A DNA stretch of 64,000 nt, taken from positions 62,001-126,000 of the forward strand of contig NZ_JAIUJY010000006.1 of assembly GCF_020166105.1 (NCBI RefSeq), written 5' to 3'. The stretch is from Blastococcus sp. LR1 (GTDB taxonomy: Bacteria > Actinomycetota > Actinomycetes > Mycobacteriales > Geodermatophilaceae). Positions 16,594 to 24,829 of this stretch are shown here, piece after piece (positions within the stretch are counted from its first letter, which is position 1; each line of letters opens with the position of its first letter). Under the pieces are notes generated by a model. It was not told the origin of the DNA. It made no database searches and saw nothing but the letters and a program-made list of their open reading frames with translations. The translations under genes were made by a program, and so were the position numbers.

Positions 16594-16990
16594 CCCCGAG
16601 CTCGGCCAGCAGGCCCCGCACCCGGCGCTCGATCTCGTCGCGGATCGGCCGGACCGATGCCACGCCCTTGCCGGCCGGGTCCTCCAGGGCCCAGTCCAGG
16701 TAGCGCTTCCCCGGGAAGATCGGGCAGGCGTCGCCGCAGCCCATGGTGATGACGACGTCGGAGGCCTCGACCGCATCGGTGGTGAGCACCTTGGGCCGCT
16801 GGTCGGAGATGTCGATGCCCACCTCGGCCATCGCCTCGACCGCGGCCGGGTTGACCTGGTCACCGGGAACGGAGCCGGCCGAGCGCACCTCGACGGCGTC
16901 GCCGGCCAGGTGCCGCAGCCAGCCGGCGGCCATCTGCGAGCGGCCGGCGTTGTGCACGCAGACGAACAGGACGCTGGGGGTGTCGGACAC
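16577..16990 (-). CDS. arsC: Arsenate reductase, low-Mr phosphatase type
   Basis: 137 aa from GTG 16990, with GAGAGGC upstream. The P-loop is FVCVHNAGRSQMAAGW (Cys-x5-Arg), and TMGCGDACPIFPGKRYLDW carries the second conserved Cys pair. These are the marks of the LMW-phosphatase-fold arsenate reductases that convert As(V) to As(III), using thioredoxin or mycothiol systems in actinobacteria. It is the last gene of the arsR-acr3-arsC-arsC run and a single-domain version of its upstream neighbour. The two reductases are clearly paralogous (NAGRSQMAAG and GDACP shared). Confidence 0.93.
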   Translation of the reverse strand: MSDTPSVLFVCVHNAGRSQMAAGWLRHLAGDAVEVRSAGSVPGDQVNPAAVEAMAEVGIDISDQRPKVLTTDAVEASDVVITMGCGDACPIFPGKRYLDWALEDPAGKGVASVRPIRDEIERRVRGLLAELGVSSPA

Positions 16991-17010
16991 TGGTTGCCTC
17001 TCGGTCGGGG

Positions 17011-17661
17011 TCACGCGGGGGTGGGCTGCAGCTCGGCGAGCAGCGCGCGGACCCGGGTGTCGATGTCGTCGCGGATGGCCCGCACCTCGCCGACGCTGAG
17101 TCCTGCGGGGTCGCGCACCTGCCAGTCGAGGTAGCGCTTGCCCGGGTACACCGGGCAGGCGTCGCCGCAGCCCATGGTCACCACGACGTCCGCGGCACGG
17201 ACGACGTCGTCGGTCAGCGGCTTGGGGAACTCCACCGCCAGATCGATCCCGACCTCCGCCATGACCTGCGCGACGGCGTCGTCGATGGCGGGGGCGGGTT
17301 GCGACCCGGCCGAGCGCACGTGCACCCGGCCGGCACCGTGCAGCTGCAGGAGGCCGGCGGCCATCTGCGAGCGGCCGGCGTTCTGCACGCACACGAAGAG
17401 CACCTCGCAGACGTCGCTGCTCAGCGCACCCTTCGCCTGCGCCAGCGCGGTGAGCCTCTCGGTGGTGAAGTGGCCGGCGAGGACCGGCAGGTGGGCGGTG
17501 ACCTTCGCCGTCCGGCCCAGCGCCGTGTAGGACTCGAAGACGTAGCGGTCGATCGTCTCGCGGGCGAAGACGCCGGCGAAGCGGGCCGCGAGGTCGTCGG
17601 CCAGGCGGTGCAGCGACGCCTCCGGGGTGAGCAGGCCGGGCAGCGGCTTCTCGGTGGTCAT
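17011..17661 (-). CDS. arsC: Arsenate reductase with N-terminal three-helix domain
   Basis: 216 aa. An N-terminal helical domain of ~85 residues (HRLADDLAARFAGVFARETI ... YTALGRTAKVTAHLPVLAGH) precedes a complete ArsC domain. This has P-loop FVCVQNAGRSQMAAGLL and the redox segment TMGCGDACPVYPGKRYLDW. The N-terminal domain is a known extension in actinobacterial ArsC proteins and may bind the reductant or As(III); its role is not settled. Its ATG overlaps the stop of acr3 (ATGA), so arsenate reduction and arsenite export are translationally linked. Confidence 0.93.
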   Translation of the reverse strand: MTTEKPLPGLLTPEASLHRLADDLAARFAGVFARETIDRYVFESYTALGRTAKVTAHLPVLAGHFTTERLTALAQAKGALSSDVCEVLFVCVQNAGRSQMAAGLLQLHGAGRVHVRSAGSQPAPAIDDAVAQVMAEVGIDLAVEFPKPLTDDVVRAADVVVTMGCGDACPVYPGKRYLDWQVRDPAGLSVGEVRAIRDDIDTRVRALLAELQPTPA

Positions 17662-18782
17662 CGGGCGCTCCGGACGGTCGCGGGGACGGTCGGGTCGCCG
17701 GGGAACCAGCGGCGAGCCGCCCAGAGGGAGACGTAGACCAGTGCCACGAGCACCGGGACCTCGATCAGCGGACCGACGACGCCGGCCAGAGCTTGGCCGC
17801 TGGTGACGCCGAAGGTGCCGATGGCGACGGCGATGGCCAGCTCGAAGTTGTTGCCTGCGGCGGTGAAGGCCAGCGTGGCCGTCTTCGCGTAGCCGAGCCG
17901 CAGCCGCATGCCGAGCAGGAAGGAGCCGCCGAACATCAGCGCGAAGTAGGCCAGCAGCGGCAACGCGATGCGGGCGACGTCCCAGGGGTTCGAGGTGATG
18001 GCGTCACCCTGGAGGGCGAAGAGCATGACGATGGTGAACAGCAGGCCGTAGAGCGCGACCGGGCCGATGCGGGGGAGGAAGCGCTCCTCGTACCAGGCTC
18101 GGCCACGGCGGCGCTCGCCGAGGGTCCGGGTGAGGAAGCCCGCGACCAGCGGGATGCCGAGGAAGACCAGCACGGACACGACGATCGCCCAGAAGCTGAA
18201 GTCCGCCGACGTCGTCGACAGGCCGAGCCAGCCGGGCAGCACCTGCAGGTAGAACCAGCCGAGGGCGGCGAACGCGACGATCTGGAACACCGAGTTGATC
18301 GCGACCAGCACGGCACCCGCCTCGCGGTCGCCGCAGGACAGGTCGTTCCAGATCAGCACCATCGCGATGCAGCGCGCCAGGCCCACGATGATCAGGCCGG
18401 TCCGGTACTCGGGGAGGTCGGGCAGGAGCAGCCAGGCGAGGGCGAACATGAGCGCCGGTCCGAGCACCCAGTTGAGCACCAGGCTCGCGCCGAGGAGCTT
18501 CCGGTCGCCGGTGACCCGGTCGAGCTCGGAGTACCGGACCTTCGCCAGCACCGGGTACATCATCAGCAGCAACCCGATCGCGATCGGCAGGCTCACGTTG
18601 CCCACCTCGACCGCGGACAGGGCGTCGTCCAGACCCGGTACCCAGCGGCCCAGAGCAAGGCCGAGCGCCATCGCGGCGATGATCCAGACCGGCAGGAACC
18701 GGTCGAGCACGGAGAGCTTCTGCATGACCGGCGCGTCGGGAGCGACGTCGGTGCGTGCGGTCTCGCGGACGGCGTCGCTCAT
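17658..18782 (-). CDS. acr3: ACR3-type arsenite efflux permease
   Basis: 374 aa with ten hydrophobic segments, starting MSDAVRETARTDVAPDAPVM and then LSVLDRFLPVWIIAAMALG. The conserved ACR3 segment ARCIAMVLIWNDLSCGDREA carries the transport-essential cysteine. Further on, GRRRGRAWYEERFLPRIGP and AFTAAGNNFELAIAVAIGTFG match the bile-acid/arsenite permease fold. It exports As(OH)3 from the cytoplasm. The start overlaps the arsR stop (ATGA) and the stop overlaps the arsC start (ATGA), giving one tightly coupled operon. Confidence 0.95.
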   Translation of the reverse strand: MSDAVRETARTDVAPDAPVMQKLSVLDRFLPVWIIAAMALGLALGRWVPGLDDALSAVEVGNVSLPIAIGLLLMMYPVLAKVRYSELDRVTGDRKLLGASLVLNWVLGPALMFALAWLLLPDLPEYRTGLIIVGLARCIAMVLIWNDLSCGDREAGAVLVAINSVFQIVAFAALGWFYLQVLPGWLGLSTTSADFSFWAIVVSVLVFLGIPLVAGFLTRTLGERRRGRAWYEERFLPRIGPVALYGLLFTIVMLFALQGDAITSNPWDVARIALPLLAYFALMFGGSFLLGMRLRLGYAKTATLAFTAAGNNFELAIAVAIGTFGVTSGQALAGVVGPLIEVPVLVALVYVSLWAARRWFPGDPTVPATVRSAR

Positions 18783-19117
18783 GCCGGCACCGCGGTGGTG
18801 AACAGGGTGGCGACGGCGTCGAGCGCGGCCGGACGGACGGAGTAGTGCACCCACACCCCGCGCTTCTCCCGGTCGAGCAGCCCGGCGGTGTGCAGCACCT
18901 TGAGGTGGTGGCTGATCGTGGCCTGCGTGAGGTCGAAGGCGTCGTTGAGGTCGCAGACGCAGGCCTCGCCGCCGGCGCTGGCAGCGATGAGGCTGACCAG
19001 CCGGAGGCGGACCGGGTCCGCGAGGGCCTTGAGGAGCGGGGCGACCTGCTCCGCCTGCTCGGCGGACATCGGCGTGCCGGTCAATGGGGTGCAACAGGCC
19101 AGAGAAGGCTCGCTCAT
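18779..19117 (-). CDS. arsR: ArsR-family arsenic-responsive repressor
   Basis: 112 aa from ATG 19117, with GGAGAG upstream. It is a winged helix-turn-helix with recognition segment LTQATISHHLKVLHTAGLLD and the As(III)-binding motif EACVCDL at the start of the DNA-binding helix. A second thiol pair, LACC, sits near the N-terminus. As(III) binding releases the repressor from DNA. It leads the acr3-arsC-arsC operon and lies divergent from cadI/arsI across the operator region 19118-19250. Confidence 0.95.
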   Translation of the reverse strand: MSEPSLACCTPLTGTPMSAEQAEQVAPLLKALADPVRLRLVSLIAASAGGEACVCDLNDAFDLTQATISHHLKVLHTAGLLDREKRGVWVHYSVRPAALDAVATLFTTAVPA

Positions 19118-19148
19118 GGGTCTCTCCTCGCGTGGGACATCGTCGTCC

Positions 19149-19229
19149 ATCGTAACGACAGTCATCGTATTGACAACTATCGATGGCAGGTGTTCATTCT
19201 CCGTTAAGACATCGATGTCCGTCGATGTC
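19149..19229. promoter_or_regulatory. Divergent ars promoter with operator dyads
   Basis: For the minus-strand operon, TTGTCA (plus-strand positions 19171-19176) and TACGAT (19149-19154) are spaced 16 bp. For the plus strand, TTGACA at 19170-19175 is a consensus -35, with CATTCT near 19195-19200 a weak -10. GACATCGATGTC at 19208-19219 is a perfect 12-bp palindrome, and the half-site CGATGTC repeats at 19223-19229. ATCG-rich half-sites recur through the whole segment. These are candidate ArsR operators for both transcripts. Confidence 0.65.
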
Positions 19230-19250
19230 TCCGCTCGAAGGAGGATGTCC

Positions 19251-19670
19251 ATGTCCCGTGTGCAGCTCGCGCTCCGTGTCGCCGACCTCGAGGCCGCCGT
19301 CGGCTTCTACTCGCGGCTGTTCGACACCCAGCCCGCCAAGCGGCGTCCCGGATACGCCAACTTCGCCATCGCCGAGCCGCCGCTGAAGCTGGTGCTGCTC
19401 GAGGGCGAGGCCGGCGAGCCGACCCGCATGGACCACCTCGGCGTCGAGGTCGCGACGACCGACCAGGTCACCGCGGCCACCGGCCGGCTGGCTGACGCCG
19501 GCCTGGCGACCCGGCCCGAGGAGAACACCACCTGCTGCTACGCCGTCCAGGACAAGGTGTGGGTGACCGGCCCGGGTGGAGAGCCGTGGGAGGTCTACAC
19601 CGTGACCGGAGATGCCCGGCCGGACATCGAGGGCGTGACGACGGCGGAGCGCGCGGCCGCCTGCTGCTGA
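19251..19670 (+). CDS. cadI: ArsI/CadI family metalloenzyme (C-As lyase-like)
   Basis: 139 aa from ATG 19251, with GAAGGAGG correctly spaced; the ATG at 19245 is too near that site. It is a vicinal-oxygen-chelate/glyoxalase fold starting MSRVQLALRVADLEAAVGFY. Metal ligands are expected at the early Gln or His, at the DHLGVEV histidine and at EPWEVYTV glutamate. The vicinal cysteines of NTTCCYAVQDKVWV are the arsenic-binding pair that distinguishes ArsI (dioxygen-dependent C-As bond cleavage of trivalent organoarsenicals). CadI, a cadmium-induced homologue, has the same motifs. The C-terminus ends in AAACC. Confidence 0.92.
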   Translation: MSRVQLALRVADLEAAVGFYSRLFDTQPAKRRPGYANFAIAEPPLKLVLLEGEAGEPTRMDHLGVEVATTDQVTAATGRLADAGLATRPEENTTCCYAVQDKVWVTGPGGEPWEVYTVTGDARPDIEGVTTAERAAACC

Positions 19671-19681
19671 GCGGCCAGGAC

Positions 19682-19717
19682 GATCACCCGGCGGTGGACC
19701 GTTCCCGCCGGGTGATC
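19682..19717. terminator. Terminator between cadI and the DUF4132 gene
   Basis: GATCACCCGGCGG (19682-19694) pairs perfectly with 19705-19717 around a 10-nt loop. It overlaps the last codons of the convergent DUF4132 gene and can serve both directions. Confidence 0.75.
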
Positions 19718-22230
19718 TGGCCGGCGATGTCCGGATCGGTGATCGCCCTGTCGGCGGCCAGCAGGAACGCCTTGGAGAGGATCACCGAGAGCATGCCGCC
19801 GTCCTCCTCGAAGGGCAGGTAGACCCTCGGGTCCTGCCCCTTCCCGCGGCTCGGGACGATGCAGAGGTACTCGTCGTCCGGGTGCATGAGGATGTTGCCC
19901 GAGCCGAGGTGGATCTTGTACGTCCGCAGGTCGCCGCGGACCTCGAGGAACCGCTCGGTGAGCGTGCACCGGTCGGCGATCCGCAGCCGGGGGACCAGGC
20001 GCTCCAGCGCCTCCCGGCGGGTCGCCGCGGCCTCCGTGAGCGCGCCGAAGCTGGCCTGCTGCCAGTACGTCTCGTGCTCACGGGCGCCCCGGGTGATCCA
20101 GGCGGGGTCGGCTGCGATCGACGTGACGCCGACGAAGAGGTCCACGTCCCGCATCGCCTCCGAGAAGACGAGCGGGGGCACCTCGGTCAGCGGGCGGTGG
20201 GACCACGCTCGGCCGACCTGTCGGCTGAAGCGCACCTGGTCGGAGCTCGCCAGTGACGGCGTTCCGTAGTCGTCCGCCGCGTCCTCGATCAGGTCGAAGA
20301 AGAACTCGGCGCGCCACCCCCCGTCGAAGGGCTTGGTCACGTGCCCCTCGAAGCCGCCGTCCCAGTAGCCGAGCGAGGTGCCGGTCCAGCCCCGCGTGCG
20401 CATCAGGGCCTGCGCCTGGGGCGCCTTGAGGATGTGGGCGGCGAATCGGTTGGAGTGGTCGCCGGTCGCCACCTCGGCGTCGGTCAGCCGGTAGATCTCG
20501 CGGAACGCCTGCTTGAAGGGCTGCCTGAGCTCCGCGGCCAGCAGGTGCTCCCGCCAGGCCCGCACCTCCTCCGACGGCGAGAGCAGCGGGTGCCAGAGCC
20601 GGACCTCGCCTGGCTCCTCGGGGGTGCCGCCGGTCAGATCGACCAGCGCCCGGTCGGCCGTGAGCAGGCAGGTGTGCACGCGGTCCCCGTCGCGCACCTG
20701 CCACAGCAGGCCCCGGACCAGGGCGCCGACGACGGGATGGTCGCGGTAGTGCTCCCGCCACTCGGCGAAGGCCCAGGCCCGGTCCTCCGCGAGCAGCTCC
20801 TCGATGCGGAGTCGCTCGGCCGACAGGGTTCGCTTGATCTCCTTGACCTCGGCCCGGAGTCTGCTCAGCTCGGTCGCCGAGCCGGTGCGCACCGCCGTCG
20901 GCACGCCGGTCAGCACCCGACCGTGGGCGTTGCGGAAGGACAGCGCGACGACCCCGGGCGGGCGGACCGCGAGGACGGCGGTGTGTTCGCCGAGCTTCTC
21001 GGTCCGCTCGCCGGCGGGGTCGAGCCCGAAGCCGGGGACGGTGCGCTCCGCCAGCTGGCCGATCGTGACGCCGGCCCTGCCCGACGCGTCCTCGAGCGCG
21101 GCGAGGACGCCCTTCAGGAGGGCGCGATGCTTGATCCGGGTCCTGGCCTGGGCGAGGTACGGCACGGCGTCGTCCCGGTCGGACAGCACCGCGATGACCG
21201 CGTTGGCTACGACCAGATCGCGGGGCGTCGACGCGTGGCCCCCCAGTCCGCCCCCGGCGACCGCGAGCAGCTCGCCGAGCAGCGGGGTGACCCACTCCTC
21301 CTTCGACTCACCGGCCAGGACGAGCAGCCCGCGGATCAGCCGGGCGGTCGACTCGTGCAGCCAGACCCAGGCCTCACAGCCCGGGGTGCCGCAGCGGCAC
21401 TCGCGCGCGTGCTCGCGATGCCGTGTGGTCCGTTCCAGGACCTCCCGGACGACGCCGAGCCCCTCCTCGGCCTCGGCGAGGAGGTCGAGGCCGGTAGCGC
21501 GCCACTTCGCCGAGGGCCGTGGGCCCGGCGCCTTGACCGCGTGGAGGAAGAGTGCCGGGATGCCAGGACCGTCGAGCCGGGAACCGAGCTCCGCACGCAG
21601 GGCCGGGCCCAAGGCGTCGCCGGCGTGCAGCACGGACGGCGGCAGCGCCCGGAGCGACGCGGCGGGCCCGTCGAGCATCGCGTCCAGGCGGCGGCACAGA
21701 CGCCGCCGGTCCGCGGCGTAGAGCGAGGAGTTCGCCACCTGGTCGCGGAGCAGCCGCAGCACCGCCTCGATCGGAGGCAGGTCGCCGCGCGGAAGCGTCT
21801 CTGCAGCCGCGACGGGCAGGCCCAGCCTGGCCTGATGACTCCAGCTGTCGTCGCCACCGACGATGGCCAGGCGAGCGGCCAGGTCCACCTCCTCCGCGGT
21901 CCACGCAGATGTCGGAACCGTCGTGGACGTCAGGTCCTCGACCAGTTGCAGCGCCGGCCAGACCGAGTGGACGTCGGGCGCGGTGCACGCGACCTGCTGA
22001 GCCCACAGGAGCGCGGCCCGCCGCACGGGGTCGGTCGCGTCGTTCACCGTCCCGCGATAGGCCGACAGCACCCGGCGGGCCGCCAGCACGTCATCCGGGC
22101 GAGCCAGCTCCTGGACGGGATCTCCCACTGCCCTGAGCAGCCGGCCGGCCTCGTCGATCCGCGCGGCGAGTTCCGGAGACACCGCGCAACCGTCCTGCGC
22201 CCACGCGCGGACCTCGTCGAGCAGCGTCAC
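19684..22230 (-). CDS. DUF4132 domain giant protein
   Basis: 848 aa. The N-terminal ~400 residues are helical, HEAT-like, with a CRCGTPGCEAW Cys-rich patch that may bind zinc. The central part (LTGVPTAVRTGSATELSRLR, then VKEIKRTLSAERLRIEELLAEDRAWAF) matches the core of DUF4132. The C-terminal ~180 residues carry WITRGAREHETYWQQASFGA, RFLEVRGDLRTYKIHLGSGN and DDEYLCIVP, a conserved end domain of these proteins. The family is widespread and also linked to WGR-domain proteins, but its biochemistry is unknown to me. The gene starts one base after the stop of the 130-aa gene, making a two-gene unit. Confidence 0.85.
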   Translation of the reverse strand: MTLLDEVRAWAQDGCAVSPELAARIDEAGRLLRAVGDPVQELARPDDVLAARRVLSAYRGTVNDATDPVRRAALLWAQQVACTAPDVHSVWPALQLVEDLTSTTVPTSAWTAEEVDLAARLAIVGGDDSWSHQARLGLPVAAAETLPRGDLPPIEAVLRLLRDQVANSSLYAADRRRLCRRLDAMLDGPAASLRALPPSVLHAGDALGPALRAELGSRLDGPGIPALFLHAVKAPGPRPSAKWRATGLDLLAEAEEGLGVVREVLERTTRHREHARECRCGTPGCEAWVWLHESTARLIRGLLVLAGESKEEWVTPLLGELLAVAGGGLGGHASTPRDLVVANAVIAVLSDRDDAVPYLAQARTRIKHRALLKGVLAALEDASGRAGVTIGQLAERTVPGFGLDPAGERTEKLGEHTAVLAVRPPGVVALSFRNAHGRVLTGVPTAVRTGSATELSRLRAEVKEIKRTLSAERLRIEELLAEDRAWAFAEWREHYRDHPVVGALVRGLLWQVRDGDRVHTCLLTADRALVDLTGGTPEEPGEVRLWHPLLSPSEEVRAWREHLLAAELRQPFKQAFREIYRLTDAEVATGDHSNRFAAHILKAPQAQALMRTRGWTGTSLGYWDGGFEGHVTKPFDGGWRAEFFFDLIEDAADDYGTPSLASSDQVRFSRQVGRAWSHRPLTEVPPLVFSEAMRDVDLFVGVTSIAADPAWITRGAREHETYWQQASFGALTEAAATRREALERLVPRLRIADRCTLTERFLEVRGDLRTYKIHLGSGNILMHPDDEYLCIVPSRGKGQDPRVYLPFEEDGGMLSVILSKAFLLAADRAITDPDIAGQITRRERSTAG

Positions 22231-22231
22231 C

Positions 22232-22624
22232 TCAGCCGCCGACCAGCGGGACGAGCTTGACGAAGGCGACGTCGGACGCGGCGGTCAGGTCGACGACGTC
22301 GTCCAGGCTCTCCACCTGTCGGTCGGCGACCAGCACGAAGAAGCCGTTGCGCTCGAACGCCCGGCAGGCGACGTCGGCCTGCGCCTCCCACTCCAGCCGG
22401 CGCACCGACCGCAGCCGATAGCCGGAGCCGTCGGGGTCGGCGTCCTCGGGGCGGACGAGGCCGGTGTAGTGCGTCGACGGCGCCGCGTTGTGCCGGGCGA
22501 CCTCCTCACGGACGCGGAGCCGGACGAGGTCTCGCACGGTGATGCTGTCGGGCACGTCCGGAACGTCGAAGCTGCGAAGCGACTTGCCGGTCGCCGTCTC
22601 GTCACGGAAGGTCACAGTCGCCAC
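22232..22624 (-). CDS. 130-aa partner of the DUF4132 protein
   Basis: 130 aa, soluble, alpha/beta, beginning MATVTFRDETATGKSLRSFD. The conserved-looking block ITVRDLVRLRVREEVARHNA, the central RSVRRLEWEAQADVACRAFE, and the final VAFVKLVPLVGG suggest a compact domain. I do not recognise it beyond its constant proximity to the DUF4132 gene here, with one base between stop and start. Coupled expression suggests a stoichiometric partner, but this is inferred. Confidence 0.75.
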   Translation of the reverse strand: MATVTFRDETATGKSLRSFDVPDVPDSITVRDLVRLRVREEVARHNAAPSTHYTGLVRPEDADPDGSGYRLRSVRRLEWEAQADVACRAFERNGFFVLVADRQVESLDDVVDLTAASDVAFVKLVPLVGG

Positions 22625-22691
22625 GCGCCGGAGTGTGCAGGATGCTGCCGACGAACGGGAGGGGGCGCCGCCCGATGGAGGGGACCGCCTG

Positions 22692-23654
22692 ATGGACCTG
22701 GACGACGTCGCCGACGAGCTCTACGAGGTCGTGCCCGAGGAGTTCGTCTCCGCGCGCACCGCCCGGCAGGACGAGGCGAAGGCCGCCGGTGACAAGGCCC
22801 TGGCCAAGGCGATCGGCGCGCTGCCCAAGCCCTCCACCCCCGCGTGGGTGTGCAACCTGCTGGTGCGGGCGCACCGCGACGAGATCGAGGGCCTGGTCGA
22901 CCTGGGGAACCTGCTCCGCGAGGCGCAGCACAACCTGGCCGGCGCCGAGCTCAAGGCGCTCGACGTGCAGCGCCGGCAGCTGCTGACCGCGCTCACCCGG
23001 CAGGCCCGGGCGGTGGCCTACGAGCGGGGCCACTCGGTCAGCACCGCGGTCGCCACCCAGGTCGAGGAGACCCTGCGTGCGGCGATGGCCGATCCCGACG
23101 CGGGCGAGGCGTTGCTGTCGGGTCGGCTCACCTCCCCGATGTCCTACAGCGGCATGGGCGAGCTGACCGGCCGGCCGAAGCTGCGCCTGGTCCCGCCGCC
23201 GGAGAAGACCGAGCGCGCTCCCGCGAGGAAGCCCGGGACGAAGCCGGCGAAGGGCGAGGGGGACTCCGCCGCCGACCGGCGCCTCCGCGAGCAGGAGGAG
23301 CGCCGCCGGGCTGCCGAGGAGAAGCGCCGTCGTGAGCTGGCCGCAGCGCAGGAGGCGGCCGAGGCGGCGACGGCGACGGCCGAGGAGGCCGAGGCCGCGC
23401 TCGACGAGCACCGCCGCGCCGCCGAGGAGCTGGCCGCCCGGCGGGGGGAGCTGCAGGCCCGGGTGGAGGAGCTGGCCGACCAGCTGGCCGAGGCCGAGCG
23501 GGAGGTGGCCGAGGCGGCCACCGCGCTCAAGCGCGAGGAGCGACGCGTCGCGGCCGCCGAGCGCGAGGCGGCCGACGCCGCGGAGGCGCGCGACTCGGCC
23601 CTCGCCCGGGTCTCCCGGCTGGACGGGACCGACGACGGGGAGCCTGTGCGCTGA
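22692..23654 (+). CDS. Coiled-coil hypothetical protein
   Basis: 320 aa from ATG 22692, with GGAGGGG upstream. Residues ~1-165 are a globular helical region containing FVSARTARQDEAKAAGDKAL and LPKPSTPAWVCNLLVRAHRD. From ~190 to the end the protein is an almost continuous Ala/Glu/Arg coiled coil (EEKRRRELAAAQEAAEA and similar heptads). The N-terminal segment recalls a conserved actinobacterial hypothetical family; no enzyme motif is visible. It is divergent from the DUF4132 pair and is followed by a small terminator. Confidence 0.8.
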   Translation: MDLDDVADELYEVVPEEFVSARTARQDEAKAAGDKALAKAIGALPKPSTPAWVCNLLVRAHRDEIEGLVDLGNLLREAQHNLAGAELKALDVQRRQLLTALTRQARAVAYERGHSVSTAVATQVEETLRAAMADPDAGEALLSGRLTSPMSYSGMGELTGRPKLRLVPPPEKTERAPARKPGTKPAKGEGDSAADRRLREQEERRRAAEEKRRRELAAAQEAAEAATATAEEAEAALDEHRRAAEELAARRGELQARVEELADQLAEAEREVAEAATALKREERRVAAAEREAADAAEARDSALARVSRLDGTDDGEPVR

Positions 23655-23655
23655 C

Positions 23656-23682
23656 GTGCCGTTCGAGGTGCCGGAACGGCAC
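23656..23682. terminator. Hairpin between the coiled-coil and GGDEF genes
   Basis: GTGCCGTTC (23656-23664) pairs with 23674-23682 across a 9-nt loop, starting two bases after the stop of the coiled-coil gene and before the convergent GGDEF gene. Confidence 0.6.
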
Positions 23683-23715
23683 ATCCGTGCACGCTGCTCC
23701 CGCGTTGGCGAACCC

Positions 23716-24642
23716 TCAGGCGGTCCGGCCGCTGCGCTTCCGCTGGTAGAGCTGCGCGTCGGCCCGGGCCAGGACCGTGGTCAGCGTGTCGCCCGGTCGT
23801 GCCGTGGCGACCCCACCGGTCCAGGTGAACGGATGGGTCGCGGCCAGCTGGGTCAGCAGCTCGGTCGCCGCCTCCTCGTCGGTCGCGGGCAGGCAGAGCA
23901 CGAACTCGTCGCCGCCGTAGCGGCCCAGCAGGTCTGCATGCCGCAGCCGCCGGCGCCAACCGGCGGTGAGCGTGCGCAGGAGGTCGTCCCCGGCCCCGTG
24001 GCCGTCCCGGTCGTTGACCTCCTTGAAGTGGTCGAGGTCCAGGAGCGCGAAGGTCAGCGGCTCGCCGCTGCGGGTGGCCCGGGCGAGGTGGCGGGAGGCC
24101 TGCTCCTCCCACGCCCGGCGGTTCGCCAGGCCGGTGAGCGGGTCGGTGCCGGCCGCGGTCCGCAGCTGCCCCGCCAGCCGGGCCTGCACCTCCACCAGGG
24201 CGAGGGTGGTCGCGATCAGGGTGATCCAGGGCGACAGGAAGCCCGACGGCGCGGCGGCCCAGGCGCCGGCGCTGCCGGCCAGCAGCGCGAAGGTCGCGTG
24301 TGCCCGTGCGGCAGGCGGCGGGAAGAAGTGCGCCGCGTACAGCCCCAGTGCGATCAGCGCGGGGCCGAGCCCGACGATGCCCACCGCCGTGGCGGAGCGC
24401 CACGCCAGCAGACCGACCAGGGCGGAGGCGAGTGCCACCGCCGCGTGCAGCACCCACGGCCGCACGCGGCGGGCCGCTCCCAGACCGGCGCCGACGCCCA
24501 GGCCGAGGAGGCCGAGGGGCAGCAGCAGGGCGACCGGGGTCCCGCGGTGCATCGGAAGAGCGGCGCCGATCAGGCAGAGCACTCCGCTGACGGCGTACAG
24601 CGTCGCCAGCAGCGTCGTGGCCGTTCCTCGCCCGGTGTGCAC
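23716..24642 (-). CDS. Membrane diguanylate cyclase (GGDEF domain)
   Basis: 308 aa from GTG 24642, chosen for the strong GGAGGAG site; ATG 24669 is in frame. Five to six hydrophobic helices fill residues ~10-145 and form a membrane sensor. A complete GGDEF domain follows: TDPLTGLANRRAWEE, DLDHFKEVNDRDGHGAGDDL, and the active site GRYGGDEFVLCLP. RHAD five residues before GGDEF is an intact RxxD inhibitory site, so the enzyme should be product-inhibited. It makes c-di-GMP from two GTP. No EAL domain is attached. Confidence 0.92.
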   Translation of the reverse strand: MHTGRGTATTLLATLYAVSGVLCLIGAALPMHRGTPVALLLPLGLLGLGVGAGLGAARRVRPWVLHAAVALASALVGLLAWRSATAVGIVGLGPALIALGLYAAHFFPPPAARAHATFALLAGSAGAWAAAPSGFLSPWITLIATTLALVEVQARLAGQLRTAAGTDPLTGLANRRAWEEQASRHLARATRSGEPLTFALLDLDHFKEVNDRDGHGAGDDLLRTLTAGWRRRLRHADLLGRYGGDEFVLCLPATDEEAATELLTQLAATHPFTWTGGVATARPGDTLTTVLARADAQLYQRKRSGRTA

Positions 24643-24829
24643 GCCGTTCTCCTCCCCGTCGGCGACCATCCTGCTGGACACGACCGGCGGCTGTTGTGCG
24701 CCCCCCGGCCCGTGCCCCTCCATGGGGGTGCGTCCGTCGCTGCGGCCTCGTACCGTTCCGGGGGCGGCAGCTCCCGCACCCGGGGCGCTGAGACGACGGA
24801 GGCGCGACCCTCCTCCAGGAGGTGCGCGC

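Noticed and set aside
17793..18845. A plus-strand open frame opposite acr3.
   Set aside because: Antisense shadow rich in Gly, Glu and Arg without motifs; acr3 is fully supported on the minus strand.
24643..24829. A longer N-terminus for the GGDEF protein, up to 25164.
   Set aside because: It would read through the start region of the divergent ligase gene, has poor composition, and the GTG at 24642 has a far better ribosome binding site.
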